Notes: generated from the sequence alone by a model not told the origin. Positions 6,040 to 14,639 are shown, counted from the stretch's first letter. The stretch is DNA of 29,111 bases from JBGTIS01 sp041745535 (GCA_041745535.1 JBGTIS010000179.1:1-29111); one strand, 5' to 3'. Numbers and translations: made by a program.

Positions 6040-7653
6040 ATGAATCGCAGAGAAATTATCAAGCAATTGTCTATATTACCTTTTGTAGGAAGTGCCATGC
6101 CTTATGTGCCTACGTCCGAAGGACAGTCGTCAGTAACGGCCCCACTCAAAGCCGGGCAGAACATCTACAATGCCATTGGGGTGGATACGGTTGTCAATTG
6201 CCGGGGTACTTTTACCATAATCGGAGGGTCTATTGAGCGGCCTGAAGTATTGGCGGCTATGGAAGCTGCATCAGGGTATTTCGTGCAATACGACGAATTG
6301 GCTTTCGGCATTGGCCGCCGGTTGGCCGAACTCACAAAATCTGACTGGGGCATGGTTTCAGCAGGTTGCGCTGCAGGCCTGAAGCATGTTACCGCTGCCT
6401 GCGTTACCGGTGGAAATCCTGAAAAACTGGTTCGCATCCCCAACCTGACCGGCTTTGAGAAAACAGAAGTGATTATTCCCGGCTACTCCCGCAATGTGTA
6501 CGACCATGCCGTACGCAATGTGGGCGTTACCATCGTGGAGGTAAATACGCCGGAGGAACTGGAAAAAGCCATCAATGCCAAAACGGCCATGATTTACATT
6601 GTGACCGGGTCAGATTCTGAAACCGGTCAGCCACTATCGCTGGAAGTAATTGCAGGTATTGCCAAACCGAAAAATATTCCCATACTGGCCGATGCCGCCG
6701 CGGAAGACCTTACCATCCCGCCTGTGCACCTGGAAAAAGGAGCTACGGTAGTCGCCTATAGTGGTGGCAAAGCCATTTGCGGCCCGCAGTGTGCCGGACT
6801 GCTGTTGGGCAATAAAAATATACTTATGTCGGCCTGGCAGGCGAGTTCCCCCCACCATGGCCCGGGTCGCGATAACAAAGTAGGAAAAGAAGAAATGCTG
6901 GGCATGCTGGCAGCCGTAGAGGCCTGGACCACCCGAGACCACCAGGGTGAGTGGCACACCTGGCTTTCGTGGCTGGATGAAATTTCTAAAAAAGTACTGA
7001 AAATTGATGGCGTTTCTACAAAAGTAACAGATCCCAAAGGGCTGTCGAACCATGCCCCCGTGCTGCACATCAGCTGGGATCCTGATAAGTTACATATTAC
7101 CGGAGAAGACCTGGCTGAAGACCTGGCCAGGAACAAACCCAGGGTAGCCATTGGCAGTCGTACCCAGGATGGTATGACTTCGGTTAATGTTACCCCCAAT
7201 CAGATGAAGGAAGAGAACGTGAAAGTGGTGGCAGACCGTATTTTTGAAGTGCTTTCTCAAAAGCGCAGTCCGAAATCGGATACGCTAACGCCGCCCAGCG
7301 CGAACATTGGCGGGCACTGGGATGTTGAAGTTAAATATTTTACCAGCAAAAGCCAGCATACTTTGTTTTTGGAACAGGATGGCAACTGGCTGCAAGGTAC
7401 CCATAAAGCGGATTTCTCCATGCAGGAGGTAGTGGGCATGGTAGAAGGTAATATGGTGAAACTCAGTAGCCGGCAGCGCATGCCCGGCGATTCCATCAGT
7501 TTTCTGTTTTCAGGTAAAATTGAAGGCGATTCCTTTTCAGGCTCTATTTATTTGGGCGAATACCTTACCGCGGAGTTTACAGCCACCCGAGCCCGTTACG
7601 ACCAGGAGCGCAAACCTATTTTCATTCCGGGCGGACCACCCCTGGCCACTTAA
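6040..7653 (+). CDS. Exported SelA-fold PLP-dependent enzyme with C-terminal beta domain
   Basis: Residues about 35-410 form a fold-type-I PLP enzyme of the SelA-like group, which includes D-glucosaminate-6-phosphate ammonia-lyase (DgaE). Visible landmarks are SAGCAAGLKHVTAA (107-120), ADAAAED around Asp218, and YSGGKAICGPQCAG with the likely PLP lysine at 244. The N-terminus (MNRREIIKQLSILPFVGSAM) looks like a Tat-type signal, which would export a folded holoenzyme to the periplasm. Residues about 424-520 (from GGHWDVEVKYF) are a beta-rich extension not found in SelA or DgaE. The gene leads a run with two amidohydrolases, matching the known pairing of SelA-like enzymes with amidohydrolases in aminosugar-acid operons. 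Deamination or elimination on an amino acid sugar is my inference. True selenocysteine synthesis is unlikely, since the protein is exported and no sel genes are nearby. Confidence 0.8.
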   Translation: MNRREIIKQLSILPFVGSAMPYVPTSEGQSSVTAPLKAGQNIYNAIGVDTVVNCRGTFTIIGGSIERPEVLAAMEAASGYFVQYDELAFGIGRRLAELTKSDWGMVSAGCAAGLKHVTAACVTGGNPEKLVRIPNLTGFEKTEVIIPGYSRNVYDHAVRNVGVTIVEVNTPEELEKAINAKTAMIYIVTGSDSETGQPLSLEVIAGIAKPKNIPILADAAAEDLTIPPVHLEKGATVVAYSGGKAICGPQCAGLLLGNKNILMSAWQASSPHHGPGRDNKVGKEEMLGMLAAVEAWTTRDHQGEWHTWLSWLDEISKKVLKIDGVSTKVTDPKGLSNHAPVLHISWDPDKLHITGEDLAEDLARNKPRVAIGSRTQDGMTSVNVTPNQMKEENVKVVADRIFEVLSQKRSPKSDTLTPPSANIGGHWDVEVKYFTSKSQHTLFLEQDGNWLQGTHKADFSMQEVVGMVEGNMVKLSSRQRMPGDSISFLFSGKIEGDSFSGSIYLGEYLTAEFTATRARYDQERKPIFIPGGPPLAT

Positions 7654-7717
7654 AATATTAGGACTGCGGCTTTATAAAACACTTGCTATTTGGATTTAAA
7701 ATCATCTTTCCCACATT

Positions 7718-8986
7718 ATGTATAAGTATGCGTGTGTAATTCTGTTTTTTAGTTACCTGTTATGTTTTGAGGAAGTAGGAGCCCAGGATCTGGATATTTT
7801 ATTGAAAGGCGGCCATGTGATTGACCCAAAAAATAACATAGATGCCCCAATGGATATCGGCATAGCTGATGGAAAAATAGCCCGGGTAGCGGCTGATATC
7901 CCCGCGGAAAACGCCGAAAATCTGATTGATGTAACGGGTTTGTATGTAGTACCCGGCCTTATCGACATGCACGTACATGTGTTTAGTGGCAACGAGCCAG
8001 GCTCCTATATCGCCAATGGTGCTACCAGCGTGCCGCCCGACGGATTTACGTTCAGGGCCGGTGTAACCACCGTAGTGGATGCGGGATCTTCGGGATGGAG
8101 AAATTTCCGGCAGTTTAAAGCACAAACCATTGATCAGGCAGCTACCAGGGTACTGGCCCTGCTCAATATTGTAGGTACAGGTATGTATGGCCGTTTCGAA
8201 GAGCAGGATGTAAGCGATATGAATCCGGTGATGACCGCCCACATGATAAATAAGTTGTTTCCCGACATCCTGGTAGGCATCAAAGCAGCGCATTATTGGG
8301 GCGATTTTACCCAGGTGGACCTGGCTGTGGAAGCAGGCAACCTGGCACATGTACCTGTGATGGTAGATTTTGGCGAGCACGACCCACCACTGTCCATCAA
8401 ATCGCTTTATCTGGAACACCTGCGACCGGGAGATATTTTCACCCATACCTATTCGTATGGCCCCACGCAAAGGGAAACCATTGTGGACGAAAATGACAAG
8501 GTGAAACCTTTTGTGTTTGAGGCGCAGAAAAGGGGGATTATCTTTGACGTAGGCCATGGAGGAGGCGCCTTTTCCTGGCGACAGGCAGTACCGGCGATGG
8601 CACAGGGCTTTAAAGCAGACGTGATCAGTACCGACCTGCATACCCAAAGCATGAATGCCGGTATGAAAGACTTAAGCAATGTGCTGTCTAAATTTATAGC
8701 CATGGGCATGCCCCTGCAGGATGCTGTTTTTCGGGCTACCTGGAAGCCTGCGCAGGTAATCAACCGAACCGATTTGGGGCACCTGACGGTGGGCGCTGAG
8801 GCCGATGTAGCCATATTTAACGTGCGAAAAGGTGATTTTGGGTTTGTGGATATACGCGGAACCACCCTCCATGGCACAGAGAAACTGGAGACAGAACTGA
8901 CCCTCCGGGCCGGAAAAGTGGTATGGGATCTGAACGGCATCAGCATGCAGGACTGGGAAAGTGAAAAGAACAATACGGCAAAGTGA
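7718..8986 (+). CDS. Secreted amidohydrolase/deacetylase-family metallohydrolase, copy A
   Basis: A 422-residue dihydroorotase-like amidohydrolase preceded by a Sec signal peptide (about 1-22, ending VGAQ). The metal ligands of the superfamily all appear intact: HVH at 85-87, a carboxylatable Lys189 (VGIKAAHYWGD), His221, His243 (FTHTYSYG) and Asp306 (STDLHTQSMN). The order matches the amidohydrolase/deacetylase family that in other bacteria is encoded next to SelA-like PLP enzymes. Export is unusual, as characterised relatives are cytoplasmic. It lies 64 bases after the PLP gene and overlaps the next copy by a TGATG junction. The likely reaction is hydrolysis of an N-acyl or cyclic amide bond; the substrate is unknown. 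Confidence 0.87.
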   Translation: MYKYACVILFFSYLLCFEEVGAQDLDILLKGGHVIDPKNNIDAPMDIGIADGKIARVAADIPAENAENLIDVTGLYVVPGLIDMHVHVFSGNEPGSYIANGATSVPPDGFTFRAGVTTVVDAGSSGWRNFRQFKAQTIDQAATRVLALLNIVGTGMYGRFEEQDVSDMNPVMTAHMINKLFPDILVGIKAAHYWGDFTQVDLAVEAGNLAHVPVMVDFGEHDPPLSIKSLYLEHLRPGDIFTHTYSYGPTQRETIVDENDKVKPFVFEAQKRGIIFDVGHGGGAFSWRQAVPAMAQGFKADVISTDLHTQSMNAGMKDLSNVLSKFIAMGMPLQDAVFRATWKPAQVINRTDLGHLTVGAEADVAIFNVRKGDFGFVDIRGTTLHGTEKLETELTLRAGKVVWDLNGISMQDWESEKNNTAK

Positions 8987-10260
8987 TGAGATTTCTTCCC
9001 ATATATAATGCCCTGCACTGTACAAGAAATAGCATGGTAGCTATCCTGTGTGGCCTGATACTATTTTTATTTGCTCCGGATGCTACGCAAGCACAGGCCG
9101 TTGACCTTCTGATTAAAGGCGGACATGTGTTTGACCCTAAAAACAACATAGATGCCGTAATGGATGTAGCCATTGCTGAGGGCAAAGTATTCCGGGTAGC
9201 TGCTGACATTCCCGCTAATGAGGCCAAAAAAGTAATAGACGCTATCGGTTTGTATGTAGTGCCTGGCCTGATTGATATTCATACGCATGTGTTTGTGGGC
9301 AGCCAGTCCGGTCAATTTGCCGATGGTATTAACAGCCTTTCTCCGGATGATTTTACATTTCGGGCAGGCATTACCACGGTGGTAGATGCGGGCACCTCTG
9401 GCTGGCGGAATTTCCCCCAGTTTAAAGCGCAGGTAATTGACCAGTCTAAAACACGGGTGCTGGCATTTCTGAATATTGCCGGTTCGGGCATGAGTGGCAA
9501 TCCCACCCAGCAGGATATCGGAGATATGGATGCTGAAAAAACCGCACAACTGGCAGATGAATATCCGGATGTGATCGTCGGCATCAAAATCGGCCACTAT
9601 GAAGGCAGCGAATGGACACCGTTCGACAGGGCTTTGTCGGCAGGAAAGCAGACGAAAAAACCCCTTTTTGTAGAGTGCCATTTGCCGCAGTATTCCCTGG
9701 CCGACCAACTGAAGCGGATGCGACCGGGCGACATGATTACCCATTCCTATGAGAAAGTTGCTGAACGCATGTCGGTGGTGGATGAACAGGGCAAGGTGCG
9801 GCCTTTTGTAATGGAAGCGAAAAACCGGGGCATTCTGTTTGATGTAGGACATGGTGGAGCCGGCTTCTGGTTCAGTGAGGCAATGCCAGCCCTGGAGCAG
9901 GGGCTCTGGCCCAATTCCTTTGGCACCGACCTGCACCGTTTCAGTATGAACGCGGGTATGAAAGACATGCTGAATGTAATGTCCAAATATCTCAGTATGG
10001 GCATGCCGCTGAAAGATGTGCTGCTGCGTGCCACCTGGAATCCGGCAAAGGCTATCCAAAGAGAAGACCTGGGAAACCTGAGTGAAGGCGCAGCAGCGGA
10101 TATTGCTGTATTACGCCTGCGAGAGGGTGATTTCGGATACATTGATGCCGGTGGAAACCGACTGCAGGGCAACCGTAAATTTGAAGCAGAGCTGACCATT
10201 CGAGCTGGAAAGGTTGTGTGGGACCTGAACGGTATGGCTGCACAGGAATTTAAAAAATAA
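8986..10260 (+). CDS. Secreted amidohydrolase/deacetylase-family metallohydrolase, copy B
   Basis: Close paralogue of the preceding gene, aligning through nearly its whole length (LLIKGGHVFDPKNNIDAVMD against LLKGGHVIDPKNNIDAPMD). HTH near residue 99-101, the VGIKIGHYEG lysine, the ECHLPQ and ITHSYEK histidines and the GTDLHRFSMN aspartate are all kept, so both copies should be active. I place the start at the ATG 8986, which overlaps the upstream stop. An ATG at 9034 would give a cleaner signal peptide (MVAILCGLILFLFAPDATQA) and is equally plausible. Differences cluster in the segments around the fourth metal ligand, suggesting a different substrate or anomer. The gap to the next gene is only 16 bases. 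Confidence 0.87.
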   Translation: MRFLPIYNALHCTRNSMVAILCGLILFLFAPDATQAQAVDLLIKGGHVFDPKNNIDAVMDVAIAEGKVFRVAADIPANEAKKVIDAIGLYVVPGLIDIHTHVFVGSQSGQFADGINSLSPDDFTFRAGITTVVDAGTSGWRNFPQFKAQVIDQSKTRVLAFLNIAGSGMSGNPTQQDIGDMDAEKTAQLADEYPDVIVGIKIGHYEGSEWTPFDRALSAGKQTKKPLFVECHLPQYSLADQLKRMRPGDMITHSYEKVAERMSVVDEQGKVRPFVMEAKNRGILFDVGHGGAGFWFSEAMPALEQGLWPNSFGTDLHRFSMNAGMKDMLNVMSKYLSMGMPLKDVLLRATWNPAKAIQREDLGNLSEGAAADIAVLRLREGDFGYIDAGGNRLQGNRKFEAELTIRAGKVVWDLNGMAAQEFKK

Positions 10261-10276
10261 ACAGGCCATACAAACT

Positions 10277-12067
10277 ATGAAATTAGCTTCCCCTTATTGT
10301 CATCAGATTTCCTTTCTGCAACGCTTGAGTGTGAAAGGCTTTATTCTTTTAGGGTTGTTGGCAAATTGTATTGGGTGTAAGCAGTCTGAGAAATTACCCG
10401 AAGCAGATCCCGATAACGGAGGCCTTTTTCTTCCCGGAAATTTTGAGGCCCTGGTGGTAGCCGATGGCATCGGACGCGCCAGACACCTGGCAGTAAATGA
10501 TAACGGAGATATTTATGTAAAATTAAGTTCGTCCGACAGCTTGCAGGGTGGTAATATGGCCCTGCGCGATACCAATCACGATGGCAGGGCTGATATTATA
10601 GAAAGGTTTGGCGGTGAAGGCGATGTAAGAGGTTTTTATGGCACAGGCATGACCATCCACAATGGTTATCTGTATTATAGTTCGGCCACCGAACTTTACA
10701 GACAAAAATTAACGCCGGGAAAATTAATACCGGAAAGTGAAAGAGAGACTGTATTGACCGACGACCATGCGCATGGTGTGCACTGGCACATAACCAAACC
10801 GGTAGCTTTTGATAAGCAGGGATATATGTATGTGCCCTTTGGCGCCCCCTCCAATGCCTGCCAGGAACTGAGTGCCACCCCCAATGGCGCTCCTGAAGGA
10901 GTAGGCCTGGACCCCTGCCCTGAATTGGAAGCACATGGCGGCATCTGGCGGTTTGACGCCACTAAAACAGGTTTGACGCAGAAAGATGGCTACAGGTTTG
11001 CCACCGGCATCCGAAGTGTGGTGGCTATGAACTGGAATCCGATAGATGACCACCTGTACATTGTGATGCACGGAAGAGATAATTTGCACAGTTTGTTTCC
11101 CAGTCGTTTTACGCCCTGGCAAAGTGCCGTACTTCCTTCCGAAGAGTTTTTAAAAATAACCGATGGTGCGGATTATGGCTGGCCCTATTGCTATTACGAC
11201 CAGCTTCAGGAAAAGAAGGTACTGGCGCCGGAATATGGAGGCGATGGACAAATAATAGGCCGGTGTGCTGATATGGATTTGCCGGTAATGGGTTTCCCAG
11301 GCCACTGGGCCCCTAATGATTTGTTATTTTATCAGGGAGATCAGTTTCCTGAGCGATACAAAAACGGGGCTTTCATTGCTTTTCATGGTTCTACCAATCG
11401 GGCACCCTATCCGCAGTCCGGGTATTTTGTGGCTTTTGTTCCTTTCGAGAATGGAACCGCTACCGGCGCCTGGGAAGTATTCGCCGATGGTTTTACCAGC
11501 GTAGATACGGTGGTAAATACCAGTGATGCGGTGTACAGGCCGGTAGGACTGGCCGAAGGGCCGGATGGTTCTCTGTACATCACCGAATCGAACACCGGGA
11601 AAATATGGCGGGTACTATACCGGGGCGAAAAGAATTCGTTCGGCGCGGCAGCACTGGCGGCTATGGAAAAACGGAAATTGTTGTCTCATATTAAAACGCC
11701 GGATGAGACAGCGGATGACCTGCAGAAAAATCTGCTGGCCAGCCAGAAACTGTACAATACTTTTTGTGGCACCTGTCACCAGCAAGATGGGAAGGGCGCT
11801 GCAGGCCGTTTTCCACCGCTGGCGGGTACCGACTGGGTAAATGGCGACAAAACCAGGCTGATTAATATTGTTTTGAATGGGTTGGAGGGCAGCATTGAAG
11901 TAAATGGTGAAACCTACAACAGTGTGATGCCGCAACACATGTTTTTGAGTGATGTGCAGCTTGCTGAGATTTTAACCTTTATCAGGCAGAATTTTGGGAA
12001 TAATGCCAGTGCCGTCAGCCCTGAAGAAGTAAGTAAGGTAAGGAATAGGGCTGGCAGTCCGAATTGA
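10277..12067 (+). CDS. Sorbosone-dehydrogenase-like lipoprotein fused to cytochrome c
   Basis: This 596-residue protein starts with a lipoprotein-type signal (FILLGLLANCIGCKQSE, Cys31 or Cys34 lipidated). Residues about 50-450 form a PQQ-dependent glucose/sorbosone dehydrogenase-like beta-propeller, with recurring blades such as GDIYVKL, GYMYVPFGAPSNAC, DHLYIVMHGRDNLH and GSLYITESNTGKIWRVLY. A class-I cytochrome c domain follows, with the haem site CGTCH at 497-501 and a likely axial Met in VMPQHM (551-555). The architecture would oxidise an aldose or alcohol at the membrane and pass electrons through its own haem to the respiratory chain. Whether PQQ is the cofactor cannot be read from the sequence, and no pqq genes are nearby. 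It closes the four-gene run and probably handles a sugar related to the amidohydrolase substrates. Confidence 0.83.
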   Translation: MKLASPYCHQISFLQRLSVKGFILLGLLANCIGCKQSEKLPEADPDNGGLFLPGNFEALVVADGIGRARHLAVNDNGDIYVKLSSSDSLQGGNMALRDTNHDGRADIIERFGGEGDVRGFYGTGMTIHNGYLYYSSATELYRQKLTPGKLIPESERETVLTDDHAHGVHWHITKPVAFDKQGYMYVPFGAPSNACQELSATPNGAPEGVGLDPCPELEAHGGIWRFDATKTGLTQKDGYRFATGIRSVVAMNWNPIDDHLYIVMHGRDNLHSLFPSRFTPWQSAVLPSEEFLKITDGADYGWPYCYYDQLQEKKVLAPEYGGDGQIIGRCADMDLPVMGFPGHWAPNDLLFYQGDQFPERYKNGAFIAFHGSTNRAPYPQSGYFVAFVPFENGTATGAWEVFADGFTSVDTVVNTSDAVYRPVGLAEGPDGSLYITESNTGKIWRVLYRGEKNSFGAAALAAMEKRKLLSHIKTPDETADDLQKNLLASQKLYNTFCGTCHQQDGKGAAGRFPPLAGTDWVNGDKTRLINIVLNGLEGSIEVNGETYNSVMPQHMFLSDVQLAEILTFIRQNFGNNASAVSPEEVSKVRNRAGSPN

Positions 12068-12132
12068 TTTTTAATTCAGTTTATGAATTAACTGCCACCC
12101 TATACTCTCTTTATGCTTCCTTTACCAACCAA

Positions 12133-14430
12133 CTACTTTCTTTCCAGGTCCCAGCGAAACCCGATATAGAATTCCCGGCCATGAATGGGCGAAAAGGCAT
12201 AGGCCGTATCAAAATATTCGCTGAATCCGGTAGAAGCATTCGGATCGTTGTAACCTATTAATGGTGATATGGGCTGTATGTAATCAAAAATGTTTTGTAC
12301 GCCCGCATACACCGTCCAGCCTTTGGTCAGCCCTTTGGTAATCTGGATATTATGGAAAGAAAAAGCATCGGAGCGGGTAGCACGTGGCGTGGACAACGGA
12401 TTTCCGTTTTCATCCAGATCGTATACCACCGGCAAGGCCATCGGTCCGGTTACCCGCAGGGTATAGGCAAAGGTAATGTTCGGTTTCCGCCAGGTATAGT
12501 TGCCGGTAAACACGCCACTCCAGTTGGGAGCGAATTCAATATATGTTTTCTCAAAATCATCATGTTCATTGCGTTCGGTCTGGGTTACCTCCTGCAGGTT
12601 AAAACCCAGATTTGCACTCAGCGGAAAATCAAATTCCTGTTGTATGTTCAGACCAATGCCTTTAGTAATGGCATAGCCATCGGTGTTGGCATACACAATT
12701 TTGGCCGGATCGGTATAATCGGGAATAATTTTGTTGGTAAAGTAGGTATAATACCCATCTACATCTATGGTGCCCTGGCTATTGCCCAGTGTGTACACAT
12801 GATTCAGGTTAAGGGCCGCGTTATAAGAACGTTCTGGTTCCAGTTCTTCCGCGATTTCCACCGTACGCTGCCCGGTAACAAAAGCATGGTCTTCGGTAAA
12901 CAGATTTACAATCCGGAAGCCGGTTCCCATATTCACCCGAAAGGTAGTCCATTCGCCAGGTTTGTACTTGGCATTCAGCCTGGGTGAGAAAATAAGGCCA
13001 TGTTCGGCATAATGGTCCAGCCGGCCGCCAGCCAGCAGGGTAACATTGTCGGTAAGCGCCCATTCGTCCTGTAAAAATACGCCGGGAATAAACTGCTTGT
13101 CGGGCTGATTGGCACTAACGGTGTCGGCACTGGAAGTGGCAATAGTATTGTCATCGTATTGCTGGTAACGGGCCGTGAGGCCAGCCAGTAACTGATGGTT
13201 GCCCAGCGATTTGTCCCAGATCAGGTTGGCAAACCCAATGCTTTGTTCGGCTTCGTAATAGGCATTTCCATAATAACTGTTTTGCCGGTGGTAGCTTGCG
13301 GAATAATCTATTTTAAAATGCTCGGTGGTGGGTAACTCATATGTACCGAACATTTCAAACCGGTTGGTATAAATGCTTTCACCATAAATACTGTCGCTGC
13401 CTCTAAGGTGCCGGTAGTTCCGGTTTTTCAGAAATTGTTCTACTCCATTCCGGCGGTCTTCGTAATAGTATTTTCCGGCCACAGTAAACTTTTTACCACT
13501 TTTTCGGTGAATGTTCCATTTGGTGAACAGAGAATACCGGTCCAGGTTAACCATATCGCCAAACCCATCGTTGTTCCGGTCGTCAAAATCGTTGATATAG
13601 GCGTAGTTCAGGCCGATGTATCCGCTTGATTTTCCAAGGGTGGGCGCCACGGCCACATTACCGAACGATTCCAGGTGCGAAGTGCCCATAAGGTCTACCG
13701 AAAGCAAAGGCTGGTCTTCAGGATCTTTGGTAATGATATTAATGACACCGGCTACCGCTTCCGAACCATACAAGGTAGAGCTGGGCCCTTTAATTACCTC
13801 AAACCGGTCGATAATCATGCTGGGAATACCATTTAAGCCGTATACCGAAGCCAGATTGCCATACATGGGCGTACCGTCCATGAGAATGGCCGTATACGGA
13901 CCAGGCAAGCCATTAATGCTGATGCTGTTGGTAAAACACACGCCACAGGCTACTACTTCCTGAATACCATTTACCAGTTTGATGCCTTCTATAATAGAAG
14001 AAGCAGCCGAGGGCGTAAAAGTATTCATGTATTCGGAGGTTACCACCTCTACCTTTACCGGAGAGGCTTTCACATACGTGGGGTTCATGGTGCCGGTTAC
14101 CACTACTTCGCCCAGGCCCAGACTATTTTCTTCCAGTTCCACATCCAGTTGGGTCGTTTTTCCCGGTACCACTACCATTTCTTTTTTTATGGAAACAAAT
14201 CCTATGGATCGGAAAACCAGGGGAGCTTTTCCCGGCTCAATGTTTTCTAAAATATAGGCGCCGCTGGCATCGGCGGCAGTTCCTTTGTCGGTGCCGGCAA
14301 TCTGTACGGTAGCCCCGGGTATCGGACCCGATTTGCCAGATATGATTCCGGTAACCTTTCCTTTATCCTGCGCCCACAATTCGTTGGCGCCTGTACACAT
14401 ACAAAACAATAAAAGTATAGTTTTCATCAT
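12133..14430 (-). CDS. TonB-dependent outer-membrane receptor
   Basis: From the ATG at 14430 this is a 765-residue receptor: signal peptide (about 1-20, ending LWAQ), a carboxypeptidase-regulatory-like domain (about 25-105), a plug (about 108-240) and a 22-strand-type barrel ending in an aromatic-rich FYIGFRWDLERK. The plug carries an unusual Cys pair (ACGVCFTNSISINGLPG, Cys162 and Cys165) at the position where many Bacteroidota receptors have a C-x-x-C before TNxIxINGL. A GTG five codons upstream also opens the frame, but AAAAGGAT lies at good spacing before the ATG. No SusD-like partner follows, so carbohydrate uptake as a SusC is unlikely. A metal-regulator-like palindrome upstream points to iron, manganese or a metal chelate, as inference. 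Confidence 0.9.
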   Translation of the reverse strand: MMKTILLLFCMCTGANELWAQDKGKVTGIISGKSGPIPGATVQIAGTDKGTAADASGAYILENIEPGKAPLVFRSIGFVSIKKEMVVVPGKTTQLDVELEENSLGLGEVVVTGTMNPTYVKASPVKVEVVTSEYMNTFTPSAASSIIEGIKLVNGIQEVVACGVCFTNSISINGLPGPYTAILMDGTPMYGNLASVYGLNGIPSMIIDRFEVIKGPSSTLYGSEAVAGVINIITKDPEDQPLLSVDLMGTSHLESFGNVAVAPTLGKSSGYIGLNYAYINDFDDRNNDGFGDMVNLDRYSLFTKWNIHRKSGKKFTVAGKYYYEDRRNGVEQFLKNRNYRHLRGSDSIYGESIYTNRFEMFGTYELPTTEHFKIDYSASYHRQNSYYGNAYYEAEQSIGFANLIWDKSLGNHQLLAGLTARYQQYDDNTIATSSADTVSANQPDKQFIPGVFLQDEWALTDNVTLLAGGRLDHYAEHGLIFSPRLNAKYKPGEWTTFRVNMGTGFRIVNLFTEDHAFVTGQRTVEIAEELEPERSYNAALNLNHVYTLGNSQGTIDVDGYYTYFTNKIIPDYTDPAKIVYANTDGYAITKGIGLNIQQEFDFPLSANLGFNLQEVTQTERNEHDDFEKTYIEFAPNWSGVFTGNYTWRKPNITFAYTLRVTGPMALPVVYDLDENGNPLSTPRATRSDAFSFHNIQITKGLTKGWTVYAGVQNIFDYIQPISPLIGYNDPNASTGFSEYFDTAYAFSPIHGREFYIGFRWDLERK

Positions 14431-14444
14431 CTTATCCTTTTCCA

Positions 14445-14452
14445 CAAAGCTA
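14445..14452 (-). promoter_or_regulatory. -7 promoter box for the TonB-dependent receptor
   Basis: On the minus strand TAGCTTTG matches the Bacteroidota -7 consensus TAnnTTTG exactly, 14 bases upstream of the ATG. A T-rich stretch about 19 bases further upstream could serve as the -33 region. The same octamer (TAGCTTTGTGG) occurs before the CsaA-like gene. Confidence 0.45.
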
Positions 14453-14481
14453 AGATAAATATTCTGTAAGTAAAAAATATT

Positions 14482-14499
14482 TTTTAGATTAGTCTAAAA
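14482..14499. promoter_or_regulatory. DtxR/MntR-like operator palindrome
   Basis: TTTTAGATTAGTCTAAAA is an 18-base palindrome in which 16 positions are symmetric. It resembles the metalloregulator box of the DtxR/IdeR/MntR family (TTAGgnTAGnCTAA type). It lies just upstream of the predicted -33 region of the TonB-dependent receptor, 52 bases from its ATG. Regulator identity is inferred from motif shape only. Confidence 0.5.
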
Positions 14500-14530
14500 T
14501 TCAATTTAAGCAGGTGAGCAAAAGTAATAA

Positions 14531-14639
14531 GGTATTCCTTGCCGGATGAGGCTTTGCCGAATTCCGGTGGCCGGCACCCGGCATCCCATTCATGGGACCC
14601 CGGAATAAATCCGGTCGGCGCCCCGACGGGGAGAATACC
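14531..14639. repeat. GC-rich multi-branched palindromic element
   Basis: GGTATTC (14531-14537) pairs with GAATACC (14633-14639), closing a 109-base GC-rich block inside AT-rich intergenic DNA. Inside are a stem ATTCCGG/CCGGAAT (14561-14567 with 14600-14606) that itself encloses two perfect hairpins, GCCGG/CCGGC (14570-14574, 14578-14582) and TCCCAT/ATGGGA (14584-14589, 14592-14597), and a further hairpin GTCGG/CCGAC (14614-14618, 14623-14627). It encodes no protein. It could be a dispersed REP/MITE-like repeat or a structured RNA; only one copy is in the window. This element, the receptor promoter and the terminator account for the 14431-14748 gap. Confidence 0.5.

Noticed and set aside
6040..7653. 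True selenocysteine synthase (SelA)
   Set aside because: The Tat-like export signal, amidohydrolase neighbours and absence of selB/selC/selD nearby fit a sugar-acid enzyme of the SelA fold instead.
7799..10059. Long minus-strand frames opposite the amidohydrolases
   Set aside because: Both amidohydrolases have intact catalytic motifs on the plus strand; the opposite frames show no protein-like features.
12071..12091. TTAATTC/GAATTAA hairpin between convergent genes as a terminator
   Set aside because: The stem is only seven A/T-rich pairs and neither strand has a following T tract.
12064..12261. 65-residue plus-strand frame after the sorbosone-dehydrogenase-like gene
   Set aside because: More than half lies antisense to the conserved end of the TonB receptor and it resembles nothing known.
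12133..14430. SusC-type glycan importer
   Set aside because: No SusD-like lipoprotein gene is adjacent, and the barrel length is that of ordinary TonB receptors rather than of about 1000-residue SusC proteins.
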